Shown here piece by piece: positions 56,313-64,000 of a stretch of DNA of 64,000 nt. Each line of letters starts with the position of its first letter. The first letter of the stretch is position 1. The DNA is from Sphingopyxis witflariensis (GTDB lineage Bacteria; Pseudomonadota; Alphaproteobacteria; Sphingomonadales; Sphingomonadaceae): positions 1-64,000 of the forward strand of contig NZ_NISJ01000009.1 of the NCBI RefSeq assembly GCF_002205635.1, written 5' to 3'. Below the pieces are notes generated by a model. It made no database searches. It was not told the DNA's origin and was given only the letters and a program-made list of their open reading frames with translations. The position numbers and the translations under genes were made by a program.

Positions 56313-57557
56313 ATGTCCCCGATGGCGACCGCAGCCAAGCCCCAAGTGACCACCGACCCCTATGATATGAGCCCCGCCGCGATCTATTCCGAGGATCGCT
56401 GGCAACAGCCTTTTGCCGAGCTGCGCGCGATGGGCGGCATTTACAAGGTCGAGGACAGCGTCCACGGTCCCCATTGGAACATATCGAGTCACCAGGCGAT
56501 CCAGCATGTCGAGGCGCTGCCCGACATTTACAGCTCGTCGTGGGAATATGGCGGGATCACCATTCTCGACCGCGACGAGGCCGAAGAGTTTCGCCTGCCG
56601 ATGTTCATCGCGATGGACCGGCCGCAACACACCGACCAGCGCCGCACCGTCGCCCCTGCCTTCACCCCCGCCGAAATGACGCGCCTGTCCGAAGATATTC
56701 GCCGCCGCACCGGCGAGGTACTCGACAGCCTGCCCTGGGACGCCGAGTTCGACTGGGTCGACCGCGTGTCGATGGAGCTGACGACGCAGATGCTCGCGAT
56801 CCTGTTCGATTTCCCGTGGGAAGACCGTCGCAAGCTGTCCGAATGGTCCGACTGGATGGGCGATGTCGAACTCGCACAAAAACCCGAACTTCGCGAACAG
56901 CGCCGCGCGGTACTCGAAGAAGCCTTCGTCTATTTTCAGAAAATCTGGATGGAAAAGGCGAACCAGCCGCCGACTCCCGACCTGCTCTCGATGATGCTGC
57001 ACAGCGAAGCGATGAGCCACATGGACAAATATGAGTTCATTGGAAATCTCGTGCTGCTGATTGTCGGCGGCAACGACACGACGCGCAACACCATGTCGGG
57101 GCTCGCCTATGGCCTCGACCTGTTCCCCGAACAGCGGGCAAAGCTGGAGGCCGATCCGTCGCTCATCCCCAATGCGGTGAGCGAGATCATCCGCTGGCAG
57201 ACTCCGCTCGCGCATATGCGCCGCACCGCGCTCGAAGATACCGAGCTGTTCGGGCACAAGATCGCAAAGGGGGACAAGATCATCCTCTGGTATCTGTCGG
57301 CAAACCGCGATGAAAGCGTGTTCGACGATGGTGACGCGCTCAAGCTCGACCGCGACAATGCCCGCCGACATTTGTCCTTCGGCTATGGCGTCCACCGCTG
57401 CGTCGGTGCGCGTCTCGCCGAATTGCAGCTGCGCATCCTGCTCGAGGAAATGGCAGCGCGGCGGATGCGCGTGAACGTCGTCGGCATCCCCGAACGCGTC
57501 CACGCCTGCTTCGTCCACGGCTTCCGCACAATCCCCGTGCAGATCGAGAAATATTGA
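56313..57557 (+). CDS. Cytochrome P450, CYP153-like
   Basis: 414 residues, soluble. The I-helix reads [16 protein letters not shown], ExxR is in [10 protein letters not shown], and the haem-thiolate Cys is in [20 protein letters not shown]. The GNDTTRN I-helix and the [19 protein letters not shown] segment are those of CYP153 enzymes, which hydroxylate the terminal carbon of alkanes and related chains using ferredoxin partners. No ferredoxin or reductase gene is adjacent, so electron donors must be encoded elsewhere. Confidence 0.87.
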   Translation: MSPMATAAKPQVTTDPYDMSPAAIYSEDRWQQPFAELRAMGGIYKVEDSVHGPHWNISSHQAIQHVEALPDIYSSSWEYGGITILDRDEAEEFRLPMFIAMDRPQHTDQRRTVAPAFTPAEMTRLSEDIRRRTGEVLDSLPWDAEFDWVDRVSMELTTQMLAILFDFPWEDRRKLSEWSDWMGDVELAQKPELREQRRAVLEEAFVYFQKIWMEKANQPPTPDLLSMMLHSEAMSHMDKYEFIGNLVLLIVGGNDTTRNTMSGLAYGLDLFPEQRAKLEADPSLIPNAVSEIIRWQTPLAHMRRTALEDTELFGHKIAKGDKIILWYLSANRDESVFDDGDALKLDRDNARRHLSFGYGVHRCVGARLAELQLRILLEEMAARRMRVNVVGIPERVHACFVHGFRTIPVQIEKY

Positions 57558-57612
57558 CGACCGCTGGGTCGCGGCGCAGGGTGGCGGCGTATCGAAAGGG
57601 CAAGGATCGCTG

Positions 57613-58098
57613 ATGATCGACCGCCGCCACCTGATTGCCGGATTCGCACTGGGCGCCGCCTTTATCGGCGCGCCCATGCTCTTCGCCAGATCGGGCCGAC
57701 CGCAGGCCGAACCCGGCTGGCGGCTTTCCGACGCCGAATGGAAAAAGCGCCTCTCGCCGCTGCAATATCGCGTGTTGCGCGAAGCAGCGACCGAGCGCCC
57801 CTTCACCAGCCCGCTCGACAAGGAAAAGCGCGCCGGCACCTTCCGCTGCGCGGGCTGCGCGCTACCGCTCTATTCGAGCAAAACCAAATATGACAGCCGC
57901 ACCGGCTGGCCGAGCTTCTGGGCCCCGCTCAAGGGCGCAATCGCAACATCGACCGACCATGACCTCGGCTATGCGCGCACCGAGGTCCATTGCAAACGCT
58001 GCGGCGGCCATCTTGGCCATATCTTCGACGACGGGCCGAAGCCCACGGGCAAGCGCTACTGCATGAACGGCGCAGCGATGGCTTTCAGGCCCGGATGA
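57613..58098 (+). CDS. msrB: Peptide-methionine (R)-S-oxide reductase, exported
   Basis: 161 residues. The N-terminal IDRRHLIAGFALGAAFIGAP resembles a Tat or Sec signal, so it probably acts in the periplasm. The MsrB domain has zinc-binding CxxC pairs FRCAGCALPLY and HCKRCGGHLGH and the catalytic Cys in KRYCMNGAAM. It repairs oxidised methionine in exported proteins using thiol reductants. Confidence 0.92.
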   Translation: MIDRRHLIAGFALGAAFIGAPMLFARSGRPQAEPGWRLSDAEWKKRLSPLQYRVLREAATERPFTSPLDKEKRAGTFRCAGCALPLYSSKTKYDSRTGWPSFWAPLKGAIATSTDHDLGYARTEVHCKRCGGHLGHIFDDGPKPTGKRYCMNGAAMAFRPG

Positions 58099-58129
58099 CG
58101 GCGGTACCAGGAGACGACCTATCCTCCCT

Positions 58130-58201
58130 CGTCATCCCGGACTTGATCCCGGATCCATTCGCACCAATGTCGCTGCACCTCGGGTCAAGTCTGGGGTGAC
58201 G
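58130..58201. repeat. Inverted repeat (CGTCATCCCGGACTTGATCC type)
   Basis: The left arm begins at 58130 with CGTCATCCCGGACTTGATCC; the right arm near 58182-58201 reads GGGTCAAGTCTGGGGTGACG, a close complement. A related half-copy occurs at 58411-58430 (GTCACCCCGGACTTAGTCCG). It is a repetitive palindrome downstream of msrB. Confidence 0.65.
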
Positions 58202-58233
58202 GATGACTGGAACCGACCCGTTGCGGCCATTCG

Positions 58234-58368
58234 ATCCTCCCTGTGCCGCAGGCATGGGGAGGTGGCAGCCCGAAGGGCTGACGGAGGGGCTATGGGCGCT
58301 GACGTCGCGGCCCCTCCACCACCGCTTCGCGGCGGTCCCCCTCCCCATCGCTGCGCGACAGGGAGGAT
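58234..58368. repeat. Large REP-like palindrome
   Basis: Outer arms ATCCTCCCTGT (58234-58244) and ACAGGGAGGAT (58358-58368) are perfect, and further pairing (CATGGGGAGG with CCTCCCCATC-like, GGAGGGGC with GCCCCTCC) extends inward. The rest of the 58.1-58.5 kb gap holds no gene I can support. Such elements recur in sphingomonad genomes. Confidence 0.75.
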
Positions 58369-58521
58369 CTTTATGTCAGCTTCCCACCCCAAAACGGCCA
58401 TTCCCTTATCGTCACCCCGGACTTAGTCCGAGGTCGGCTTGCATCGAAGAAAACAGTGGGTACCGGGTAGAGCCCGACACAACGGGACAATATGTCCCCA
58501 AAGCCCTCAATTGGCCGCAGA

Positions 58522-61284
58522 TCAGGGCGATCCGGCACCCGCCAGTCGAGATACGCTGTTTCCCCCGCCAGCGGGCATCGCAACATCGCCCCGCAACGAC
58601 TTCAGCGCCAGCGTCCCCAGCCGCACGCGCGGGTTCGCCTTGCCCGGCACCGCCCCCAGTGCAAACCCCGGGTCAAGCCGCAGCGCCGACGCCGACGCCC
58701 GCCCCAGCCGCACCGTATAGCGCCCGTAAACCACGCTTTCGAACAGAAAATATCCATCAAACTCGCTTAACGTCGTCGCGCGTACCCGCCCTTCGGCATC
58801 GACCAGTTCAAGGCTCAGCCCCTCGATCGCATTGCCACCATCGCGCATCACGACCCCCTCAATCTCTCCCGCCACGGTCATCGGCAACGCGACCTTGATC
58901 GCAATGCCCGGACGCGGAGTGACGACGATTCCGGGGAGCGCGGGCTGGACATAAGGATCGGGCAGGCTACCGGCGTCCACCCCGATCATCACCGCACGAA
59001 ACGGCTCCAGCCCGTCGATCGTCGCACGGCCGTCCTTTCCCGTCGCGGCGTCCACAAAGGCGTTGCCTGCAGTCAGCGAAACCCCGGGCAACGCCGCCTC
59101 ACCCGGCTGGCGGATTCCATCGCCATTCTCGTCCATCCACACGTCGGCTACCACCTGACCCCGGCTCGCGAGCTTTTCACTCGCCAAGCGCCAGCCACCA
59201 CCGCGTGGGTCGGGGCCAAAGCTGAAGGCAAGCGACAACGACGCCGCGACCGATCCGTCACTTGCGACCTCGCCGAAAGCGCTCAGCTGCACCTTATCGA
59301 AACGGCGCGTATATCCCGCGCCCGCGCGCGCGCGATTGAGCCCGCGGTCATAACCCGCCTCTGCACGCCATTCGGCATCGCCCTTCCCCGCCCATTCGCC
59401 GATGACGGTCATCCGCGTATCCGCATTGTCGCCCGACAGCGCAAAGCGCGCCTCCCCGCGCAGGCGGACACGCCCGATCCGGGCATTGGCGAGCAGGCTC
59501 GCGGTCATATTGGCGGGCGGATCTGGCCCCACCGGCACGCTCGTCCGCGCCCAGTCGAGCTGCCCGGTAAAGGTCAGCGCGCGAACACTCGCCGACGCGC
59601 GCGCTGTGGCCTCCAGACTTTGCACCCCCGATGTGCGATCGACGTGACGCAGATCGAAATGCAACGGCAGCACCGTTCGCCCCAGCGTCACCGACTGGTC
59701 GACCGACAGCGAATAGACGCCATGGATATGGTTGATAAAGCGATCGGAGACAAAACCTCCCCATCCGCGCATCGCGTCGGCGCGGACATAGGTTTCGCCA
59801 AAGGCCGCAAGCCAACTTGCGCGGAGCGCCGCGCCGCCATCATCGGCATAGGCGCCCGCAACCTCAAGCAAGGTTGGCCCGATCGCCCGGCGCAGCGTGA
59901 CTTCGCCATAGTTGCGCCGGACATTTTCGATCATCAGGCTGTGGACATAGCCCGCAACCGACGTGCGCAGGTCTATCCCGCGCTCAATCCCCAGCGTCCC
60001 CCGCCAGCCGCGCCGATACGCTCCGCGGCGCCGGTCGCCAAATTCGACCAGATCGGCATTTTCCTGCGCTATCCCCGCCCAATACCAGGTCTTTTGCGGC
60101 GGGATCGAATCCATGCCGACCTGCAACTGCCTGATTTCGCGCCGCACCTGACCTTGCGGGCCGTACATCACAATCTCGAACCGGTTCGATCCATATTGCA
60201 ACGGTACGTCCAGAAATTCATAACGTCCGTCGCCGTTCGGGCTGGCAAACGCCAGCAACTGCCCGTTGCGATACAGTTCGGCATCCCAACCCGCCGGCAA
60301 ATCGCCGCGAAAGCTCGTCGTATCGAAACGGTCGGGGAGACCAACCGGCCGATTCGTCGCGACCATCCCCCGCCCGGCCACCGATCCGGCGACGATCCCC
60401 GTCGACAGCAGACCGATATCGCCGACGGCATAATGGGTCGCCTTGAGCGGACCGAGCAACCGTCCGTCGGGATCGGTGCGATAAAGCCGAAGGCGCAGAC
60501 TGTTGGGTGCGCCCTTGTCGTCGGACGATAGCCGCGCGTCGAAGCTCTGTGCCAGAACTTCGCCGGCCGCAAAAAGCTCGAAGCGCGCCCGGGCTGAGGA
60601 TTCACCGCGCTTATCCGACAAGAAACCGGCCGAAGCGACGACATCGACTGAAGGGGTAGCCCAGCCCCGATAGGGCAGGGAAGCTTGCGGCAGGCTCGCA
60701 AGATTAAATGATACCTTCGGCCGCAGCCCGGCGGCGCGCGCACGCCGCTCGGCGGCGAGTTGGAAAGGTAGCGGCTCCTTCGTGTCGATGCGCAGCACCG
60801 AATTCGGCAGGTCGGCGATGATCGGGACACCCAGCCACTGGCCCAATTCCGCAAGATCGACACACCAGCCTGCGGGCGTATCGCGAATCGCTGTGGGAGA
60901 AAGGCCGAAGCTCCGGCTCCCGACACGCACCGTGCCCGCATCACGGTCAATCAGCAGATTGCGGCGCTCATCGAACGCCCATCCCGTTGCGCGGCGCAAC
61001 TTTTTGTCGACGCGCACCGCCAGATCGAGCGCCAGAACCATATCGGCCATGTCAACGCACACACCCTGCGGAGTCTGATAGCCGCGCACCCCGTCGCCGA
61101 GCCGATACGAGCCCGAGCGCAGGTCGAACAACCAGCTGTCGTCCTCATTCGGTGTCCAATCGGCGACAGAAATCACCGGAATGGGCCGTTTTTCTACGGC
61201 CTGAGCACCGGAAGGGACAAGCCCCGCCAGCGCCAGCGCGGCCAAGATCGCCGGTTTCCATTCTTTGAGGGCCGCCGTCAGCAC
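58522..61284 (-). CDS. Usher-like outer-membrane protein of a surface-fibre locus
   Basis: About 920 residues from a GTG start at 61284. A signal peptide (to about residue 29) is followed by an N-terminal region, a long beta-rich middle consistent with a barrel (alternating strands such as TLLEVAGAYADDGGAALRAS), and C-terminal immunoglobulin-like segments (VWMDENGDGIRQPGEAALPG, then GYFLFESVVYGRYTVRLG). It follows a PapD-like chaperone and a DUF4402 pilin-like gene on the same strand, so an usher-type assembly role is inferred. It does not show classical PapC motifs that I can point to, so it is a divergent type. Confidence 0.6.
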   Translation of the reverse strand: MLTAALKEWKPAILAALALAGLVPSGAQAVEKRPIPVISVADWTPNEDDSWLFDLRSGSYRLGDGVRGYQTPQGVCVDMADMVLALDLAVRVDKKLRRATGWAFDERRNLLIDRDAGTVRVGSRSFGLSPTAIRDTPAGWCVDLAELGQWLGVPIIADLPNSVLRIDTKEPLPFQLAAERRARAAGLRPKVSFNLASLPQASLPYRGWATPSVDVVASAGFLSDKRGESSARARFELFAAGEVLAQSFDARLSSDDKGAPNSLRLRLYRTDPDGRLLGPLKATHYAVGDIGLLSTGIVAGSVAGRGMVATNRPVGLPDRFDTTSFRGDLPAGWDAELYRNGQLLAFASPNGDGRYEFLDVPLQYGSNRFEIVMYGPQGQVRREIRQLQVGMDSIPPQKTWYWAGIAQENADLVEFGDRRRGAYRRGWRGTLGIERGIDLRTSVAGYVHSLMIENVRRNYGEVTLRRAIGPTLLEVAGAYADDGGAALRASWLAAFGETYVRADAMRGWGGFVSDRFINHIHGVYSLSVDQSVTLGRTVLPLHFDLRHVDRTSGVQSLEATARASASVRALTFTGQLDWARTSVPVGPDPPANMTASLLANARIGRVRLRGEARFALSGDNADTRMTVIGEWAGKGDAEWRAEAGYDRGLNRARAGAGYTRRFDKVQLSAFGEVASDGSVAASLSLAFSFGPDPRGGGWRLASEKLASRGQVVADVWMDENGDGIRQPGEAALPGVSLTAGNAFVDAATGKDGRATIDGLEPFRAVMIGVDAGSLPDPYVQPALPGIVVTPRPGIAIKVALPMTVAGEIEGVVMRDGGNAIEGLSLELVDAEGRVRATTLSEFDGYFLFESVVYGRYTVRLGRASASALRLDPGFALGAVPGKANPRVRLGTLALKSLRGDVAMPAGGGNSVSRLAGAGSP

Positions 61285-61308
61285 AGTCCCAGCCGCTCGA
61301 TCGGCGGC

Positions 61309-62133
61309 CTATTTCATCATCCGGTCGACCTCGTCGATCGTCCCGCCGCCAATTTCACGATCCTCGCTATAGCGAATGCGCAGTGGTCCTTTCAGCTTCG
61401 CCGCTACTTCGGGCGGAACGCGGAGCGACACCGTGCGCTGCGTCACCTCGGGATAAACCGCAATGCCGCGCGCGACGAGCAACGGCTCGGCCACCCCCGG
61501 CCGCGTCACTTCAACGTCGCCATAAACCGATCGGTTTCCGGTACGCGCGAGATCGAAGTCGAACGTCGGCCCATCGGCCGTCTCGCGGATCCACGCCTCT
61601 CCGATCATCGCATCGGCGCCCAGGTCGCCGACGCGGACGATCACCGGTATGGTGATGCCATAGATCGGGGTCAGCGCGATCGATACACCGCTACCCACGG
61701 GTTTGGCCGCCTCGGTCGCCGCGACCGTATCGGGCACGGCGCGAAACAACATATGCGCACGATATTCGCCGGGCGGCGCACCTTCGGGAACGCGCACCCC
61801 GACGCGAATTACCTGCGGCTGGTTCGGCGGCAAGGTGACACGGCGCGGACTGAAAGTGATCATGCCCAGCGCGGCTTTCTCCGCGGAACTGGCATCGGCT
61901 TCGGCAATTTCGTCGAGCCCGCCTTCAGCGGTCATCCGCTTGATCTCAAGGCTGATGCGATAGGTTGCTGCTTCGGTGCCGATATTGTTCAGCACCACCT
62001 CGGTCCCGCGCGATCCGTCGAGAATGACGCGCGTCGGGGCGACGAGCAAGTCCCCCGCAGCATAGGCCGGCAAAGCAACTACGCCGAGCGCAGCCGCCAG
62101 AAACGGGCAAAAAGCCCTGAAAATGCGCAACAT
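61309..62133 (-). CDS. PapD-like periplasmic pilus chaperone
   Basis: 274 residues from the ATG at 62133, with a signal peptide ending ALPAYAAGD. The first immunoglobulin-like domain has LLVAPTRVILDG and the F1-G1 strand region MITFSPRRVTLPPNQPQVIR, typical of chaperones that donate a strand to pilin subunits. A second domain follows (about 150-274). It should stabilise the DUF4402 protein and pass it to the usher-like protein 24 bases downstream. Confidence 0.78.
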   Translation of the reverse strand: MLRIFRAFCPFLAAALGVVALPAYAAGDLLVAPTRVILDGSRGTEVVLNNIGTEAATYRISLEIKRMTAEGGLDEIAEADASSAEKAALGMITFSPRRVTLPPNQPQVIRVGVRVPEGAPPGEYRAHMLFRAVPDTVAATEAAKPVGSGVSIALTPIYGITIPVIVRVGDLGADAMIGEAWIRETADGPTFDFDLARTGNRSVYGDVEVTRPGVAEPLLVARGIAVYPEVTQRTVSLRVPPEVAAKLKGPLRIRYSEDREIGGGTIDEVDRMMK

Positions 62134-62366
62134 GGATACGATCCCCACAATCGTTTGCGGCACGATTTTCGTCGTGCCAATGGCGTTATCCGACGTGGTC
62201 CCCACCGCGCCGCTGGTCGCATCCTGTCTGCACCAACATGGTTGATATTTGGCTAACCATAAAAACTGCGCTCGTCTGCGGAAAGAAATGAGGTCGCCAG
62301 ACCTGCGTCCGACGACCCCATTTTCCCGACAGGCGCACTCAAAAGCCCGCCAGCCTCCCCCACAAG

Positions 62367-62876
62367 CTATTGATAATTGGCGGTAACACTGAATGTCCCG
62401 GTATAGTCGCCCGCCGTCTGGTTAGCGCCAACGCTCAACACACCACCCACGCGGAAGCTGCCGCCGACCGTGCCCGGACCCGCCGCCAGCGTGACCGACG
62501 TCGCCGAATAGCTGAGTGCCGCCGACATCGTACCGCCAAGCGATCCGGTCAGCGTTACCGCATTGTCTCCGCCGACAAGCACCACGGCATTGTTCGTGCC
62601 CTGGATGTCGAATCCGGCCGAAGTCGGGGTTCCCGTGCAGGTCAGGTTTGCACCGCATGTCGCCGCGCCGGCGGGCGAAACCGCGATGGTCGAGGCCGCC
62701 GCACCGCTTATGATCGTCGCGAACTCGAGATCACTGGTGTTGGTAAGCGTGATCTGGCGCAGGATCTTGGCTTTCGCCGTCCCGGTGGCCGATGCCGCGT
62801 GCGCTGTGGGCGCATTTATCGCGAAGACAGCCATTGCCGCGCCAACGAGGGCGCGTTTCATTCCAAAGTTGCGCAT
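62367..62876 (-). CDS. DUF4402 pilin-like surface protein
   Basis: 169 residues with a signal peptide ending APTAHAAS. The mature protein is small, Ala/Gly/Thr-rich and beta-stranded (LEFATIISGAAASTIAVSP, then VGANQTAGDYTGTFSVTANY), matching DUF4402 with the conserved TAGDYTGTFSVTVxY-type end. Two cysteines (TCGANLTC) may form a disulfide. It is likely the fibre subunit handled by the chaperone 233 bases downstream. The 233-base gap holds no other gene. Confidence 0.78.
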   Translation of the reverse strand: MRNFGMKRALVGAAMAVFAINAPTAHAASATGTAKAKILRQITLTNTSDLEFATIISGAAASTIAVSPAGAATCGANLTCTGTPTSAGFDIQGTNNAVVLVGGDNAVTLTGSLGGTMSAALSYSATSVTLAAGPGTVGGSFRVGGVLSVGANQTAGDYTGTFSVTANYQ

Positions 62877-63138
62877 ATTTTCTGGTCCCTTGAACAGTCA
62901 AAGTTCGAATGGAAATCCCACCCCATTCGCCTCCCCTTTAGCGGGAGAGCAGTTCAGCCTTTGCCAGCGACCATGGTTAATGACACAATAAGGGTTGGCG
63001 CATATTTCGCGCGATTACCCATAAAAATCATATACTTACCACATGCATAAGCCAGAACCCGAAGCGCCCTCTCTCCGCGCAACGGCTCGGCTTGAGACAG
63101 TTCGCACAGTCAATGCCGCCGCGATTCCCCGAGCGCGA
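62877..63138. other. Intergenic region, no gene
   Basis: 262 bases between the DUF4402 start and the parB end on the same strand. The half next to the pilin gene is AT-rich (about 62970-63045) and should contain its promoter. No coding region or clear operator was seen. Confidence 0.4.
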
Positions 63139-64000
63139 TTAGATCGATTCGCCGCTCAGCCGCTGGCAGATCATGTCCAGTTGGTCGAGCGACCCGAATT
63201 TCAGCGCCAGCGTGCCTTTGCCGTCGCCCGCATATTGAATCGCGACACCGATGCCGAGCAGTTCGGACAAATGGCGTTCGACCGCCACGATATCGGGGTC
63301 ACGGTTCGGCCCCGGTGATTCAACCACCGGCGCCTTGCGCCCGCCGCCCTTTTCGGTGCGCACCAGCGCCTCGACCGCGCGGACCGACAGGCCTTCCTTG
63401 ACGACGCGTCGTGCGATCGCCTCGGCCCCGTCGGCGCCGATCAGCGCGCGGGCATGACCCATCATCAACGATCCGTCGCCAACCATCGTCTGCACGCTCG
63501 CGGGCAAATCGAGCAGACGCATCAAATTCGCGGCGTGGCTGCGCGACTTGCCGACCAGTTTCGCCAGCGCCTCCTGGCTATGGCCGAAATCGTCGATCAG
63601 GCGACGATAGGCTCCCGCTTCTTCGATCGCGTTCAGATCCTGCCGCTGAATATTCTCGATCAGGGCAATTTCATATGTCGCGGCATCGTCGAACTCGCGC
63701 ACCAGCGCGGGAATCTGGTGCAGCCCGGCGCGCTGGGCTGCGCGCCAGCGCCGCTCGCCCGCGACGAGCTGATAGCCTTGCCCATCGGGGGCGCGGCGGA
63801 GAATGATCGGCTGCAAAAGCCCGCGCGCCGAAATCGAATCGGCAAGCTCGGCGATCGCTGCCTCGTCAAAATGGCGCCGCGGTTGGCCGGGCAACGGACG
63901 TATGGACCCGATCGCAACATGCTGCACCGCGTCGCCCGCAGCGGGCGCCGGAGCCGACGTTGCTCCTCCCGCGCTCGCCAGCACCGGTGCCTCGACCGCG
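63139..64000 (-). CDS. parB: Chromosome-partitioning protein ParB (5' end beyond window)
   Basis: The frame is open to the right edge, so the start lies outside. Visible are the ParB/CTPase domain (SIRPLPGQPRRHFDEAAIAE, GYQLVAGERRWRAAQRAG, ALIENIQRQDLNAIEEA), the helix-turn-helix (LAKLVGKSRSHAANLMRLL) and a C-terminal dimerisation segment (KGTLALKFGSLDQLDMICQR). It binds parS sites and works with ParA to segregate the origin, so the chromosome origin is probably nearby. It is distinct from the 697-residue element ParB at 23.8 kb. Confidence 0.95.
   Translation of the reverse strand, partial: AVEAPVLASAGGATSAPAPAAGDAVQHVAIGSIRPLPGQPRRHFDEAAIAELADSISARGLLQPIILRRAPDGQGYQLVAGERRWRAAQRAGLHQIPALVREFDDAATYEIALIENIQRQDLNAIEEAGAYRRLIDDFGHSQEALAKLVGKSRSHAANLMRLLDLPASVQTMVGDGSLMMGHARALIGADGAEAIARRVVKEGLSVRAVEALVRTEKGGGRKAPVVESPGPNRDPDIVAVERHLSELLGIGVAIQYAGDGKGTLALKFGSLDQLDMICQRLSGESI

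Noticed and set aside
54894..57839. 981-residue open frame on the minus strand
   Set aside because: It lies antisense to the ABC permease and the P450, both with clear family motifs. The long frame is a by-product of GC-rich codon use and its residues resemble no family.

Overview
The window looks like an alphaproteobacterial chromosome of the Sphingomonadaceae, most likely Sphingopyxis or a close relative. It is GC-rich, carries large TonB-dependent receptors, and has a core order typical of the family (ftsE-ftsX-ydcF-plsC, hisC-tyrA, metX-metW, hemC-hemD-Mic60-like, tsaD-gpsA). The genus is an inference; there is no rRNA in the window to test it.

Positions 1-29.4 kb are accessory DNA. The left edge holds the 3' end (domains V and VI) of a group II intron. 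Next is a three-gene operon (783-5343): a large soluble protein with a C-terminal histidine-kinase-type ATPase domain, a stand-alone receiver, and a receiver fused to a nucleoside-phosphorylase-fold domain. This matches the architecture of the Detocs anti-phage system. An MNT-HEPN fusion follows, then element-type genes (DUF736, secreted thermonuclease).

From 9 to 18 kb is a complete lasso-peptide locus. An ECF sigma factor, FecR anti-sigma factor, STN-type TonB receptor and S9-family lasso isopeptidase run on the plus strand. They converge on the maturation genes C, B and a short precursor gene A on the minus strand. I found the precursor by reading the sequence; its predicted core has an eight-residue Gly1-Glu8 macrolactam ring. 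Directly upstream of A on the same strand is a luxR-luxI-phyH-gntR block, which places acyl-homoserine-lactone quorum sensing next to lasso biosynthesis.

From 21 to 29 kb are genes common on integrative elements and plasmids (DUF2493/SLOG, TOPRIM, a long ParB, DUF932), preceded by two families of repeated leader sequences. A phosphoribosyltransferase and a DprA-like SLOG protein then converge. The region ends with an intact tRNA-Arg(CCG) and, 250 bases away, a broken 5' half of a second tRNA-Arg(CCG). This is probably the scar of island integration.

From 29.4 kb to the right end is ordinary core chromosome: transporters, cell division, tyrosine, histidine and methionine synthesis, glutaryl-CoA degradation, haem synthesis, tRNA modification, phospholipid precursors, queuosine synthesis, an ABC exporter, a CYP153-like P450, MsrB, a chaperone/usher-like surface-fibre locus, and the chromosomal parB running off the edge. 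Several gene ends carry long inverted repeats of REP or terminator type.
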